Under the pieces are notes generated by a model. The model was not told where the DNA came from. It ran no database searches and saw nothing but the letters and a program-made list of their open reading frames with translations. The position numbers were made by a program, and so were the translations under genes. A DNA stretch of 64,000 nucleotides from Prunus persica (lineage: Eukaryota > Streptophyta > Magnoliopsida > Rosales > Rosaceae), in contig NC_034012.1 of assembly GCF_000346465.2 (NCBI RefSeq), positions 6,696,353 through 6,760,352 on the forward strand, read 5' to 3'. Positions 37,212 to 49,290 of this stretch are shown piece by piece (within the stretch, counting starts at the first letter, position 1; the number at the start of each line of letters is the position of its first letter).

Positions 37212-38210
37212 ATGAAGTACGTTTTGGTGACTGGTGGAGTTGTGAGTGGTCTTGGGAAAGGAGTGACTGCTAGTAGTATTGGCTTGCTTCTAAAGGCTTG
37301 TGGGCTTCGGGTCACTTCCATTAAGATTGGTATCTTTCTCCTCCTCTTCTGCTTCCTTTTGTTCTTGTTCTTCTGTTTTCATTTTAATTCTGTGTGATGT
37401 TGCTCATCTCTGTTGTTTTAACTTTTTGAGGCAACCCATTATGCTGTTTTCGTTGGAAAGCTCATCCACTTTTTTCTCTCTTTATCTTTTAATGGGGAAA
37501 AAAGATGTATCAGATTTAGCTTTTTCTGCTAAAGTTTTTTTTTCTTCTTCTGAATTTCAGTTAGTGTTTCAGTGAGAACACAAATCTGAGTGACTGCAAT
37601 TTTTTTCTTCTATATAATGCCTGATATATAAGTTTAAGCTGTTCTCTCTCTCTCTCCCTCTTGTCCTGATCACCATTTTTCTTTTTCTTATGTAATTCAG
37701 ATCCTTACTTAAACACTGATGCTGGAACTATGTCCCCTGTTGAACATGGTGAAGTCTTTGTCTTAGATGATGGTGGTGAGGTACATCAACTTACTCTTCT
37801 GCCCTCTTCCTTCCTAGATGATTCTTTTACTTTTGAGGGACATTTCTGTAGGAAGCTTTTGTCATTATCCCCCTGGGAAATTTCTGTTGTCTTTTATAAG
37901 ATCATATGCCTTTTCAATCTGTGACACAACAATTTGAATTCTTCCACCATACAAGTACAGAGTTAAAAAGAATTAAATGGTTGCAATTACCAATGAGAAA
38001 TTTTGGACTCAAGTGTCAAAAGTCTTAAAAAACGTGGAAGAATCACAGACTTTTTATTTGCTAATTTGGTTTTTTCTTTTTTTAAAATTTTCCCAGGTGG
38101 ACTTGGACCTTGGAAACTATGAGCGATTTCTAGATATCAAGCTGACCCGTGATAATAATATTACTACCGGAAAGATTTACCAGGCAAGTGGGTTAAATTG
38201 CGCGCGCGCG

Positions 38211-38245
<35 letters not shown>

Positions 38246-41200
38246 ACTTTATTATATTTTTATATACCTACTACTGCAGATTCCAAAAATCTCTTTATCA
38301 AACGTTTCTTTTTTCTTTTTTTTTCCTTGTGTTGTGTCACAGGATGTTATTGACAGAGAAAGAAGGGGAGATTATCTAGGAAAAACTGTCCAGGTTTTTG
38401 TCTACCTACTATGAGTCCTTTTTCTGGCTATATTTTATCTGGTCCCTTTCTTTTTTTATATTATTTTTTTATCTGTAGGTTGTTCCTCACATCACAGATG
38501 CTATCCAAGAGTGGATTGAGCGTGTAGCACAAATACCAGTGGATGGGGAGTCAGGTCCAGCTGATGTTTGTGTCATAGAATTGGGTGGAACTATAGGTGC
38601 ATCTATATTTTCCACAACAATGTTCTTGATTTCTGGCAGCATCAGCTGTTTCAATGGCTATTTCAAATTACTGACAACTTCCTGGTTGTAGGTGATATTG
38701 AATCCATGCCTTTTATTGAGGCATTAGGACAATTCTCGTACCGTGTAGGTAAGCAAATTGAATACGAAACTCCATATATGACAGAATTATATATGTTGGC
38801 ATGGCACACAGTCTTTCTGATCTGATCATTTAGTTACTTGACTCTTTTCTTTTCTTTTCCATCAATGTTTGTTTATTTCAGGTAGTCACAACTTTTGCTT
38901 GATTCATGTTAGCCTTGTGCCTGTTTTGAATGTTGTTGGTGAACAGGTAAGGTTCTTATAATTGTCTGTTCACTAGCTTTTTTCTTATAGATAGATGATT
39001 TAACCTCTGTTTATATTTCTCAGTCATAAGAGAAAACTACTAAATTGCTCTAATGAATGTACTTAATTATGCTCATTATGTTCAGAAAACAAAACCAACC
39101 CAGCACAGTGTTCGTGGACTGAGGTGCCTGGGTTTGACACCACATTTGATAGCTTGTCGCAGCACAACGGTCTGTCTATCTGTCTCTCTCTCCATCTTTT
39201 TGCCGTGTTTGCTTTGTCATGTTGGCTGAAGATTCTAAATTTACAGGCACTAGAAGAGAACGTAAAGACGAAAGTCAGTCAGTTTTGCCATGTCCAGGTA
39301 TGTTTGATAAGTTCTAGTTCAAGCATACTACTTGAAACGAATTTCTATCTGCTTTGCAAGATGAATACTTTACTGAAGCTGCTAAATATTTTGTAGAAAG
39401 AGAACATCATCACTCTCTACGATGTTTCAAACATCTGGCACATTCCATTACTTTTAAGAGTGAGTAGTTCTCTACAACTTCTGAAATGCATCTTCTTAAG
39501 CTGAAGTTATCTTCATTCTCTAACTGTCACATGGAATTTTTGTCCTGCTTCTTCTCAAATAGGATCAGAAGGCTCATGAAGCAATCTTTAAAGTGCTGAA
39601 CCTTCAGGGGTTTGTCTCATGAACTCTTCTCATTTTCTTTCCTGTAACTTTTGGGATGTAATCCATATGCACTGTGCATCAGTTGATCTCACTGTTTAGT
39701 CTTCTAACATTCATCTACACAAATGCTCCTTAATGTGCAGATTAACAAGGGAACCTGAATTAGAGGAATGGACTTCTAGGGCTGAAATTTGTGACATGTT
39801 GCATGAGCCGGTAGGTCTTAGCTCCAAAGACATGCCCAATGACATACTTTTATTTCCTTTTGTTGCCAAAAAATTGAAATCCTAATGTCATTTGAATAAC
39901 AGGTTCGCATTGCCATGGTCGGGAAGTATACGAGGCTTTCAGATGCCTACCTCTCTGTAATAAAGGTGCACCTAGCTACCACTTCTTCACTATGAATTGG
40001 TGTTTAAATCAGATGATAATCTAATTTCTAAAGATGGTTGCTTGCTGCATTTATAAATGCAGTACTCACAAATTACAATTCTTAAATCCTTGCCCAAGAT
40101 TTGAGCTCAGAACTAGGATCTGTGAAGTAGATAACACGAAAAAAATAGTTTTCTCCATGTTAGCCTTCTGTTATGTTTTGATATGAGGTTATCTGGGAAA
40201 GATGATAGCTATGATGAATTTGTCAAACAAAGGGACTCGCCAACAGAATTCTTATTCCTGTAGTTTACGATTTCATCATCAAATTATTATTACTTTTCTT
40301 AGTGCTTTATAAACCGGTCCAGTTCAGGGGAAAGTGACTGATATGTTTAGATATGAGCTTGTGAACATATTAACCATACCAAATGTAAACAGCAAGATAA
40401 ATTTCAGGAAGATACTTAGTCGGAGTAAATTTTGGAACAAAATTACTGTGTTAATTTTTTTTCCAGCTTCACTTTGTGGTTGTGGTAATACAAACATGGT
40501 ACAATTCTATTATCAAATTCTAATTATTTTGCTTTCATTCTTGTGATACTTAAATTTGAAGTTGGGGAGGACAAAGTATGCTGGGGTTGGATATATAATC
40601 TGTAGTAATTTCTGCAGGCTCTTGTGCATGCTTCTGTTGCTCGTGGCAAGAAACTTTTCGTGGATTGGGTTCCAGCTGGTGACCTTGAAGACGCAACTGC
40701 AAAAGAGGTTGTTATATATTGATATTCTTTTTTTTTTTGGATGAGTTATATATTGATATTCAGTTCTAGCAATGTTTACATTTTACCTTATATCAAAACT
40801 TGACAAAAAATGTATCATATTGCAGAATCCTGATGCTTATAAAGCTGCCTGGAAGTTGTTGAAGGTGTGTGTATTTAGGTTTAATAGCCTTGAGTTGCGG
40901 TTGCTTTTTTGTTAGCCTTCTGATTGGCCTGTATCTTCAGGGTGCAGATGGTGTTCTCGTTCCCGGAGGATTCGGGGACAGAGGAGTGCAAGGGAAAATT
41001 CTTGCAGCAAAATATGCCCGGGAAAAGAGAATTCCATTCCTTGGCATTTGTCTAGGAATGCAGATTGCTGTCATTGAGTTTGCACGATCTGTTCTTGGTC
41101 TGAAAGATGCTAACAGCACAGAATTTGATCCTAACACTAAGAATCCCTGTGTTATATTTATGCCAGAGGTCTGCATCGTGTTTTCGAGTTTTATGTTTCA

Positions 41201-43163
41201 TTGAATGGAACTCAATATCCTGCCTTTTCCATTTATCTAATCTCTGGACCTTGTAAAGCAGGGTTCAACAACACATATGGGAGCCACCATGCGCCTTGGA
41301 TCCAGGAGAACATATTTCCAGTCTACAGAATGCAAATCAGCTAAACTGTGAGTACTAATTTGGAAAGAAATATGCACATTTGATTTGTACATATCACATT
41401 TTTCATAAGAACCAAAGCTTATGAGGAGGTCTATTGATCTGCATAGATCAATCAGTAACTTGATACACATGAAAATCAGAGGATACAAGCATGCTGAATG
41501 AGATGCCTGTGTTGGCTAATCTTTGAAATTTGAATTTTGTTAGATATGGAAACAAGCGCTTCATCGATGAGAGACATCGACACAGATATGAGGTAAGCGG
41601 CATCCCAATGAAAATGATTGTATTATAAGATACTATTTTGTCAGGGGGGCTAATTCTGTTGGATTCAGGTGAATCCTGAAATGGTAGCACGCCTTGAAAA
41701 TGCTGGCCTCTCTTTCACTGGCAAGGATGAAACTGGCCAACGCATGGAGGTATAAATTTTCATTATTTGTCTCTGTAACTACAGAATCAATTGATTTGTT
41801 TACTGTGGTGATTTTGATCTAATTCGTGTTATACTGACACTACAGATTGTTGAGCTGCGTAATCATCCATATTTCATTGGTGTCCAGTTCCATCCTGAAT
41901 TCAAATCAAGACCAGGAAAACCTTCTGCTTTATTCATAGGTACATGTCTCATACATCCTTAAAAGTTTCACACTCACTTCATGTTCAATTATACTTTGTT
42001 ACATGAACTGGAGGCTTGCTGTTTATTCATCTGAATATTCACTTATACTAATTATGTGTTGTTAATTTTGGTTGAAAATTGGGATTATTGTTACCTTTCC
42101 TTCATTTAGTCCATTATTACAATCAAGATAAATGTGCTTTTGAAAGCTTCAGACAAGACTCAGCTTGAAAAGAAGCATGTTCAATATTGTTCTTTTAGAA
42201 TTTAGACCAATCTGAAGCCTTCCTATATGACTTGATTAATAATAAGCCAAGCTCAGCTGTAATATTTCTATTAATGAAAAAGCCAGTCAAGATAAGGTAT
42301 TAAAATCTGAAGTTAGGCAAGCTTGATGGTAATCTTTGCTTCATTTACTAGAAATCTGTTGCCTACCTGAAGCTTGGACATAGAAGAAATCCCCACTTGA
42401 TCTTAGCCTAAAATATCTTCCCTGAATTCAATCTATTGGGTATCTATGAGCTTAAATAATCATTGCAAAAGGTGAAAAGCTAAGATTAAGAAACAGAGCC
42501 GATACTCGTCTGTTACAACCTGGTTGTGCTTCTGGTCAAGTCAATATCTAATAAATTTGGCTAGCCCGGCCCAGGTAACAGCTAAACTCACAAACCAGGC
42601 ATCTTTCCTTGGATTCTTGTGAAAAATATTTTGTCACATGTTTGAGTACTGAAGAAGGTTCTTCAGGTTGTGTACCTCATTGCTGCCGTTTGATAATTTG
42701 AATCCTACTTCATGGGATTTCTGTGAAAACCTAAATTCAAAATTTTTCTCTGCTGACTTGTAAATCAGATTACAGAAGCAACACAATAGCTTGTAAATCT
42801 TGAATTGTCAATTTGCAATGTCATGCAGGCCTTATAGCAGCAGCATGTGGGCAGTTGGATGCTTTCTTACCGGGCTCTGAGAGCAAAAGGAATATCCCAA
42901 ATGGACCTGCCAATGATATGTCCCAGAGGAATATCCCATACGGAGCAAGCAATGATATGCCCCAAAGAAATATCCCAAATGGAGCAAGCAATCATATGTT
43001 CCAAGCAGCATGTGGGCAGTTGGAATCTTTCTTCCAGGGTTCTGAGACCAAAAGAAATGTCCCAAATGGAGCAGCCAAAGCATATCAAAATGGAGCTGCA
43101 ACTAAGCTTGCTAATCGGCCACAAGACAGTGCATACAGCATTTTCAATGGCATGCACTTATGA
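37212..43163 (+). CDS. CTPS: CTP synthase, complete paralog 1
   Basis: Twenty-one exons: 37212-37329, 37701-37780, 38097-38183, 38343-38393, 38479-38596, 38692-38748, 38882-38946, 39086-39169, 39247-39297, 39397-39459, 39563-39609, 39741-39810, 39903-39965, 40618-40707, 40826-40864, 40941-41168, 41262-41347, 41544-41592, 41669-41749, 41846-41939 and 42829-43163. They join to about 651 residues. The enzyme makes CTP from UTP, ATP and glutamine. The N-terminal synthetase domain starts [17 protein letters not shown] with its P-loop-like segment, then [24 protein letters not shown] and [14 protein letters not shown]. The glutaminase domain has GICLGMQ with nucleophile Cys398 and the FHPEF motif giving His525 and Glu527, so the triad is intact. 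Intron 3 uses a GC donor (CAG|GCAAGT). The C-terminal tail after the GAT domain is long and internally repeated (see 42838-43075). A likely poly(A) signal is at 43480. Confidence 0.96.
38199..38242. repeat. compound (GC)n(CA)(TA)n microsatellite
   Basis: cgcgcgcgcgcaca followed by about 14 TA units, 15 bases into CTPS intron 3 and next to its GC donor site. Confidence 0.95.
42838..43075 (+). repeat. nested coding repeats in the CTPS C-terminal tail
   Basis: Within the last exon an outer repeat encodes [20 protein letters not shown] and, about 170 bases later, [20 protein letters not shown]. Between them a 39-bp (13-residue) unit is repeated: [26 protein letters not shown] and a partial NHMFQ. 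All copies stay in frame, so the tail grew by in-frame duplication. Confidence 0.9.
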
Positions 43164-44231
43164 AGGCTGTGTAGGCCTCTACATAAAATATCTGTAGGAT
43201 CATCTTTCTTTGTGGTGTGGTTTAGGGGATTTTATTTACTTAACTAGCAGGGGCTTTTAGGTGATATAATATTATAGGATTGGTTTGTACAGTCATTTGG
43301 GATATGGTTAGATATATAGCCTTCCAAAGACACAAACTTTAGAATGGAGAGCTGCATCCTGAGCTTTTTAAAACAGGTCAGCTTGTCAGAAGTCTTGTAC
43401 TGCACTTAGAATGTTCAGGGGATTTGCGCCTTCTTCCCCAGCACCCTATCCTTTTGTTTTGTCTTGATTTTAATGCAGTAATAAATCTTGATATGCATGG
43501 ACTCTTGGCTTGAACATCACCTAGCTACCTGCATGCAACACTATAGACTCGTCCAAGAAGAAGTGAAGTTGGAGTTAGCACAATCCTAACAAATTTAGTC
43601 AGCAATACCTACTAAATACTTTCTCAAACAATGAGAAAGAAAACAAAACTCATTCTCCTAACTCAAACAAGTTGAGTGCAGTTATTTGAATTACAATAAG
43701 GTCAGGTTCACCAAATTTATTCATTTGTTCACCAAATAACGTGTGTATACACGTCAGTTCTGACTTTCGTTCTTTAAAGAATGAAAAGGTTGAGAAAATC
43801 TCATTTCTACTCACTTGTCTTCATATTTGATCACGTTTATTGACTTGGTTGGCTTTAAATTTTAATCTCGGATTTTGAGCTCTTTAAAACCTAAAATCGG
43901 AACTCTAAAGAATCATGATATATCTAAGTATAATCAATTTTTTCAATACATGAAATCAAAATTAAAAGCATAATTCAGATTTTGATCAATAGGTCTGCTC
44001 TTTCGGATTTTTAACTAATCATAAAAGTTTCTTTTTCCTTTCACTAAAATTAATAGCTCCTCAAAGCTTTGTTAGCCGACTAACTAATCTGATATGGGGA
44101 AAAAGAAAGAGACAATCTTTGTTGTTGGTGGCCCTGCACTGCATCTTTATGAGTGACCACGAGCCTTTAAAGATACAATACAAACAGATAAGAGTTGAAG
44201 TGAAGGTGGGCATGGAAGACTAGAAATACCA
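43164..44231. other. CTPS 3' UTR and methyltransferase promoter
   Basis: The AATAAA at 43480-43485 probably ends the CTP synthase transcript. The rest is AT-rich and serves by position as the promoter of the next gene. No clear TATA box was picked. Confidence 0.45.
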
Positions 44232-47200
44232 ATGGCTCTGCTAACAAATAGCCTGCTATTGTTACCCCAGCAACTCGGTCCGAGTCGAACTCAGTCGCCT
44301 GCTACCATTCATTTCAACCATTCACAGCGCTGTCACCGTTTCTGCAGAGCAACATCCTCTGTTTCGCTTTGGTTCTGTAATGGGAAACGAAAAGTCAAGA
44401 GTCTCAAGACCAAAGCCTCCAAGGCAGATAAGCAAGAAGTGAAATTGGAAGAGAAAAAGGGGGAAGAAGAAGAAGAATTTCAAGTACTGACGGCCATGAA
44501 GAGCAGTTACAATGACATAGTAATCGTGGACACTCCCAAATCAAGAATGCTGCTCCTCGACTCTTCTCGTATGTTAATCTTTTTCTTTTGTGTTCGTTCA
44601 TTGTTACCCATCATTTTATTCTTCTTTTAAATGCTATTTATGTTTTGGGTTCATGCAGAAAATGTGCACAGCATTGTTTACAAGCACCAGAAATGGACTG
44701 CTTCCTACTGGGTATGTGCATTTCAATAATTCAATGTGTTTATTCTAAGTTCTCCTAGAAATTCTGTGGTTTCATACATTTGATAAGACTTTGCATGTGT
44801 CATAGTGCTATTGAATTTGAACCTATAATTTAAGAAAGTCATTGTATTGGTTGCTACATTATGCAGGATGAGTTTGCTAGCTTGCCTGCTATTGTTCCAG
44901 AAGGTCCTATTGCCATCCTTGGCTTGGTAATTCATTTCATTTTGGACTCATGTGGTAAAATACCTTTTGTACCATAAAAATTTGTGATTTCCTGACTAAA
45001 AGTATTGTTCAAGCCAGGGTGGTGGAACAGCTGCTCATCTGATGCTTGACTTGTGGCCGTCTTTGCAGCTTGAAGGTTGGGAGATTGATCAAATTGTGAG
45101 TGTCCTATGGTCAAATGGGTTAATCCTCTTGCATATTTGCAATGTTCCAGTTCTAGTAACCCTTTACTTCTGCTAATTGAAAAGCATTGGACTTGAGTTC
45201 TTTAAATAATTCAAAGAACTGCATTTGATGATTTGCATCTTCCTCTTTGCTTCACAAGTTAATGACTTACCTCACCTTTAACTTCTGAAAATCTGAATGT
45301 AATATACAACTTGGTACTAAGTTTAGACAATCTTTATAATTAGATTACTTGAATTATGCACATATAATTATAGCTTATTCGGTACGTTGAATTAGTATCA
45401 TGTGGTAGCTTAAAGAACACATTGGGACTATTGACCAAAGTACTCAAAATTGCAATGCTAATATTGATCTTTTGAGCCCCATTAATACATGATAACTCCC
45501 AAGGCATGTCATTGCTTTATTGCAGTGTGAAGTGTTATCTACCAAGACAACTCAACCACTAAGCATTTCTATGTGCTTTATCCTATTTCAGTTCTGATGT
45601 AATTTGGACCGTGGCTGCAACTTTAGTGCGGCAATGCCAAGAAAGGCTCTAACATTATCTTATATAGCATTCTTAGTGCAATTTATAGGTCATGGGAATC
45701 TACAAAACATTACCAATGGAATCAAAGTCATGTTGAAGGTGTTGGCCTGCTAGGTCAGTGATTTTTCCCCTTGTCTCGGACAGAAAATGTAAGGCAGCTG
45801 AAGTGTCACCCCTGTTTCTTTTACTTGTTTTGGAAGATTATGTTCAAGCAGTCATCAATATCTAAGGTCTTAACCCCTACCAGCACCTTATAATCTTTAA
45901 TACATTCTTTCTGGAATAAATACAATCAATTGAAAGTTATGCAGAAGTTTATTTAGCCACAAGAAAAAATTGTATTTGAAACTTTATAAGTTATGGACAG
46001 AAGTCTTGTCCCAAACAACCAATAAGTAGGACAAATTGCTCAAAATAAAAATATAAAAAAATTCAGCCACACAAGGTCAACAGCATTTGAGTTAGCAGTG
46101 TAAAAGTCGCTGACCAGAAAATATCACTTAAGAAAAAAAAATTTGGTCTACAGTCCATTTCTTGAAATGTTTACCTTGAGAAGGTGTGCTGTCTCATCTG
46201 TTTAGCTCTTAAGACTAGAGTCACTAAGCAGCACTGTTTAATGAATCTGTACTTGGAGGTATGATTAGCAAGATTAAAATAATATACAAGGTGTAATAAA
46301 TGTTTTATAGGATATTAGAGGGTTCCAATTTTCAGTAATGTCCTTTGTTTTATCTTAGTTAAATCTTTTTTGCATTAGTTATGATCTGTTTCCTTATTGA
46401 ATATTTTAAATATTTTTAGTTGATTGATAAAGCAAGAGAGTATTTTGGGCTGTCTGATCTTGAGAAGCCTACTCAAGCTGGTGGCATACTTAACGTTCAC
46501 ATTGGTGATGCCCTTTCTCCTTCAGTTAATATTTCTGGAGGGTATGCCGGTGAGTTCCTTGTCTACATGTCTTTGTATTACCTGGCCCACCTTTGGAATG
46601 CGTGGATGGTCAAATTCAAGGATTTGTTTTTGTAATTTTCGTGCTCTTGTGTATACTTCCTGAATACATTGGTTATGCCTCATTTTCACAATTTCTTTCA
46701 GTTCCCTCCCTGCTGTATTGCTAATTTGTTCTTGCAGTAAATATCAGGCATTGTTATTGACTTGTTTTCTGATGGAAAAGTTTTGCCACAGTTGCAAGAG
46801 GTATGAAGAATGCTATCTTTCATGAATAGTTGGTGCCTTACCTTTTCATATTGTTTCATGGTATTCGAGGTTTGAGCTATTTCTTCAATTGTTTACTTCT
46901 ATTATCTTCTCCAATAAATACACCATCTCTTGTGATCATCTTGTCTTCAAGCCACATTTTACACAGTGATATCTGAAAACATATAGAGTATAGTAACCAT
47001 TTGAACAATCTCATTCTGAGTCTGGTCAGAAAGCTAGAAGAAAATTTGAAAGTGTAGTGAAAATAAAAATGCCATGAGAAGTTATGCAGAGAATGCAGTT
47101 GTTAAACCAAGGTATAATGGGAGGACCGAGGAAATAAGGGTAGAGAAACACCTATGAATTTAGACCCAAAAGAGCACCTCCTACTCATCTTGAATGTGCA

Positions 47201-49290
47201 CAAGAAATCCTTGAGTGCCATTCAGAATACTGCTTTGGCTTGGTCAGAGAAAACACTCCCTGTGAGCATGAATGTGAAATTGGAAAAGGAAGTCAGAAAG
47301 CACCCATAAGACAACCATCTTCTGACAAAATTTCAAGGGAAGTGATGTTAATTTTTTAATAGCTAAAGTAAGGGAAGTAGCAATTAAATAAAGCTCAATT
47401 TTTTAGTTTCTTCCTAGCAACTATCCTCCAGGGCAAGACCTTGTTCAAATTTCCCTTCACAAGAAACTTGGACAACCATATTGCTCTCTCTTACTTTTGG
47501 ATCCTCTTCCTGTGATCTGCTGTCAACCAATTTCACCTACCCCTGTTGTCCTTTCAATGAAGGATTAAAATTATGCTACAGATTCTAAAAGCTAAAAAGT
47601 TAAGAGCTGAGTCATAAAGCATCTAAAGTTTAAAGTCCATTAAATTGCATCTATAACCAAAATCAATCGTCTCAAGCAGTTAAGTAATGCAGAAGTCTGA
47701 CTTAAGGGTTTAATACAGCTAAAAAAGATTGAAACCAACAAGATTCCAGTTAATTATGTATGTCCAAGTTACATGTTAAGTCAGGCCTAGTAAGTAATAA
47801 TTGGGAACTTATAATTTGTGCAACCTAGTAAATTTTAGAGGTCTATGTACCTCCATGAGGTAGCTAGTTGTATCTTAGCTATTATTCCCATATATGTCCC
47901 TTTCATTTTTTAATTTATCCAGAACCAGAATGCTGTGCTGTATCCAATTTCCTGTATCTTGATACTTTCCTTGTCCTCCATTTTGACCGCATCACACGTT
48001 ATCACGCTTTTAAAATAAATTTCATTTATGATTTTTTATGTAGGTTACAACTTGGTTGGAATTAAAGGATCAGCTGATGCCCAATGGCCGTCTAATGGTG
48101 AACTGTGGTGGCGTAGATGGAGCATCTGATGTCAGAGATGGAACAGCGCATCCAAAAAATACCTCCAGTGACGACAGTTGGCTACAAAATTCTACTATCA
48201 AGGCATTATCTAAAGCATTCCCTGGACAAGTAGGCCCTGTTTGCTTGCTTGATACTCTTGTGGTTATGAGATTTCCAGCTTGCAACATCTAATTAATTTT
48301 TAAAATTAGCCTAATTTACAATTTTTTATCAGATTTACAAACTGAAAGTATGAATAGCAGATACTAGTTATAATTTATAACATGAGCAATGAGCATACAA
48401 AAACTAGAGTTGATTATATGCAGTAGCCTTTGAAAAAGATGAGCTATATTTCTAGCTTATTGACCAACAATGCAGTCTCCAAACATTATGTGTCTGTGAA
48501 ATATGAATGGCTCCTTTCCTACTTGTTAGTCCTAAATCACCCATCTTTCAGAGTTTTAACTGTTATTTGTGATTATGGCTGGAACTCTTGACTTGTCCTC
48601 TCCGTACATGCGTGTGTGCACAAGCACAAAGTACAATGTACTTGTTAGTGTGTTGTGTTGATATAAACCATTGGAGTTGTTTTATTTTTTTCAGCCTAAC
48701 TTTTGGGATCAAATTTCATTTTTTAGTCCACGGTTGCTTAGCATAGTACTAAAGCTTTGATTGTCTGTCTGATTCTGTGTTTGAATCCTCTTGCGGTCGG
48801 CCATTTCTGATTGTGTGTGGTTTAAGTTTTTAGGAACATTGATTACTTAACAGATTAACATTCACACAACACAATGAAAATATCAGCAAATTAGTCCCCT
48901 CGTCGCATGTGCAATATGTTTAGAGTTTTGGACATTATCACTTTTGCATTACACGGCATTCTGCAGTAAATGTTAGGATTATCTTGGCTTTAATCTGTTA
49001 AACATTAATTTGACCTTCGTGAATTTCCTCTCATACATGGATCTCATTGTCTTCATGCATGCTCCTAGTCATATTTTTGTTTCATTTAATAAGTCAATGC
49101 TTCTTAGATTGAAGAAAGCTCACAATTTGGTATTTGACAGGTAAGCTGGAAGAAAATGCCACAAACTTTTGGTGAAAATTATCTTGCACTGACGGGACCT
49201 TTGCCAGAATTGACTTCATGGTCTGCTGCAGTAACAGGTCCCTTGACCGCCAGTGTGAATCTATGGAGACCATGCGAACCTTGTTGTTGA
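44232..49290 (+). CDS. SAM-dependent methyltransferase-fold protein, spermidine-synthase-like, probably plastid
   Basis: Eight exons: 44232-44568, 44659-44711, 44867-44926, 45018-45095, 46420-46549, 46748-46800, 48044-48229 and 49141-49290, joining in frame to about 348 residues. Residues 1-65 are rich in Ser, Thr and Arg with almost no acidic residues (MALLTNSLLLLPQQLGPSRT), which fits a chloroplast transit peptide; a charged linker (KLEEKKGEEEEEF) follows. The Rossmann nucleotide site is visible as AILGLGGGTAAH (146-157), then the acidic ligand in EGWEID (169-174), GDALSP, IVIDLFSDGKVLP and RLMVNCGG. This layout belongs to the spermidine synthase-like branch of the SAM methyltransferase superfamily. 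The substrate is unknown and I would not call it a true polyamine synthase. Introns 4, 6 and 7 are about 1.3, 1.2 and 0.9 kb and hold no visible gene. Confidence 0.88.

Noticed and set aside
37300..37575. 90-codon open frame within CTPS intron 1
   Set aside because: It overlaps exon 1 out of frame and continues into the T-rich intron; no independent coding support.
42832..43157. minus-strand open frames opposite the last CTPS exon
   Set aside because: They are antisense shadows of the repeated coding tail.
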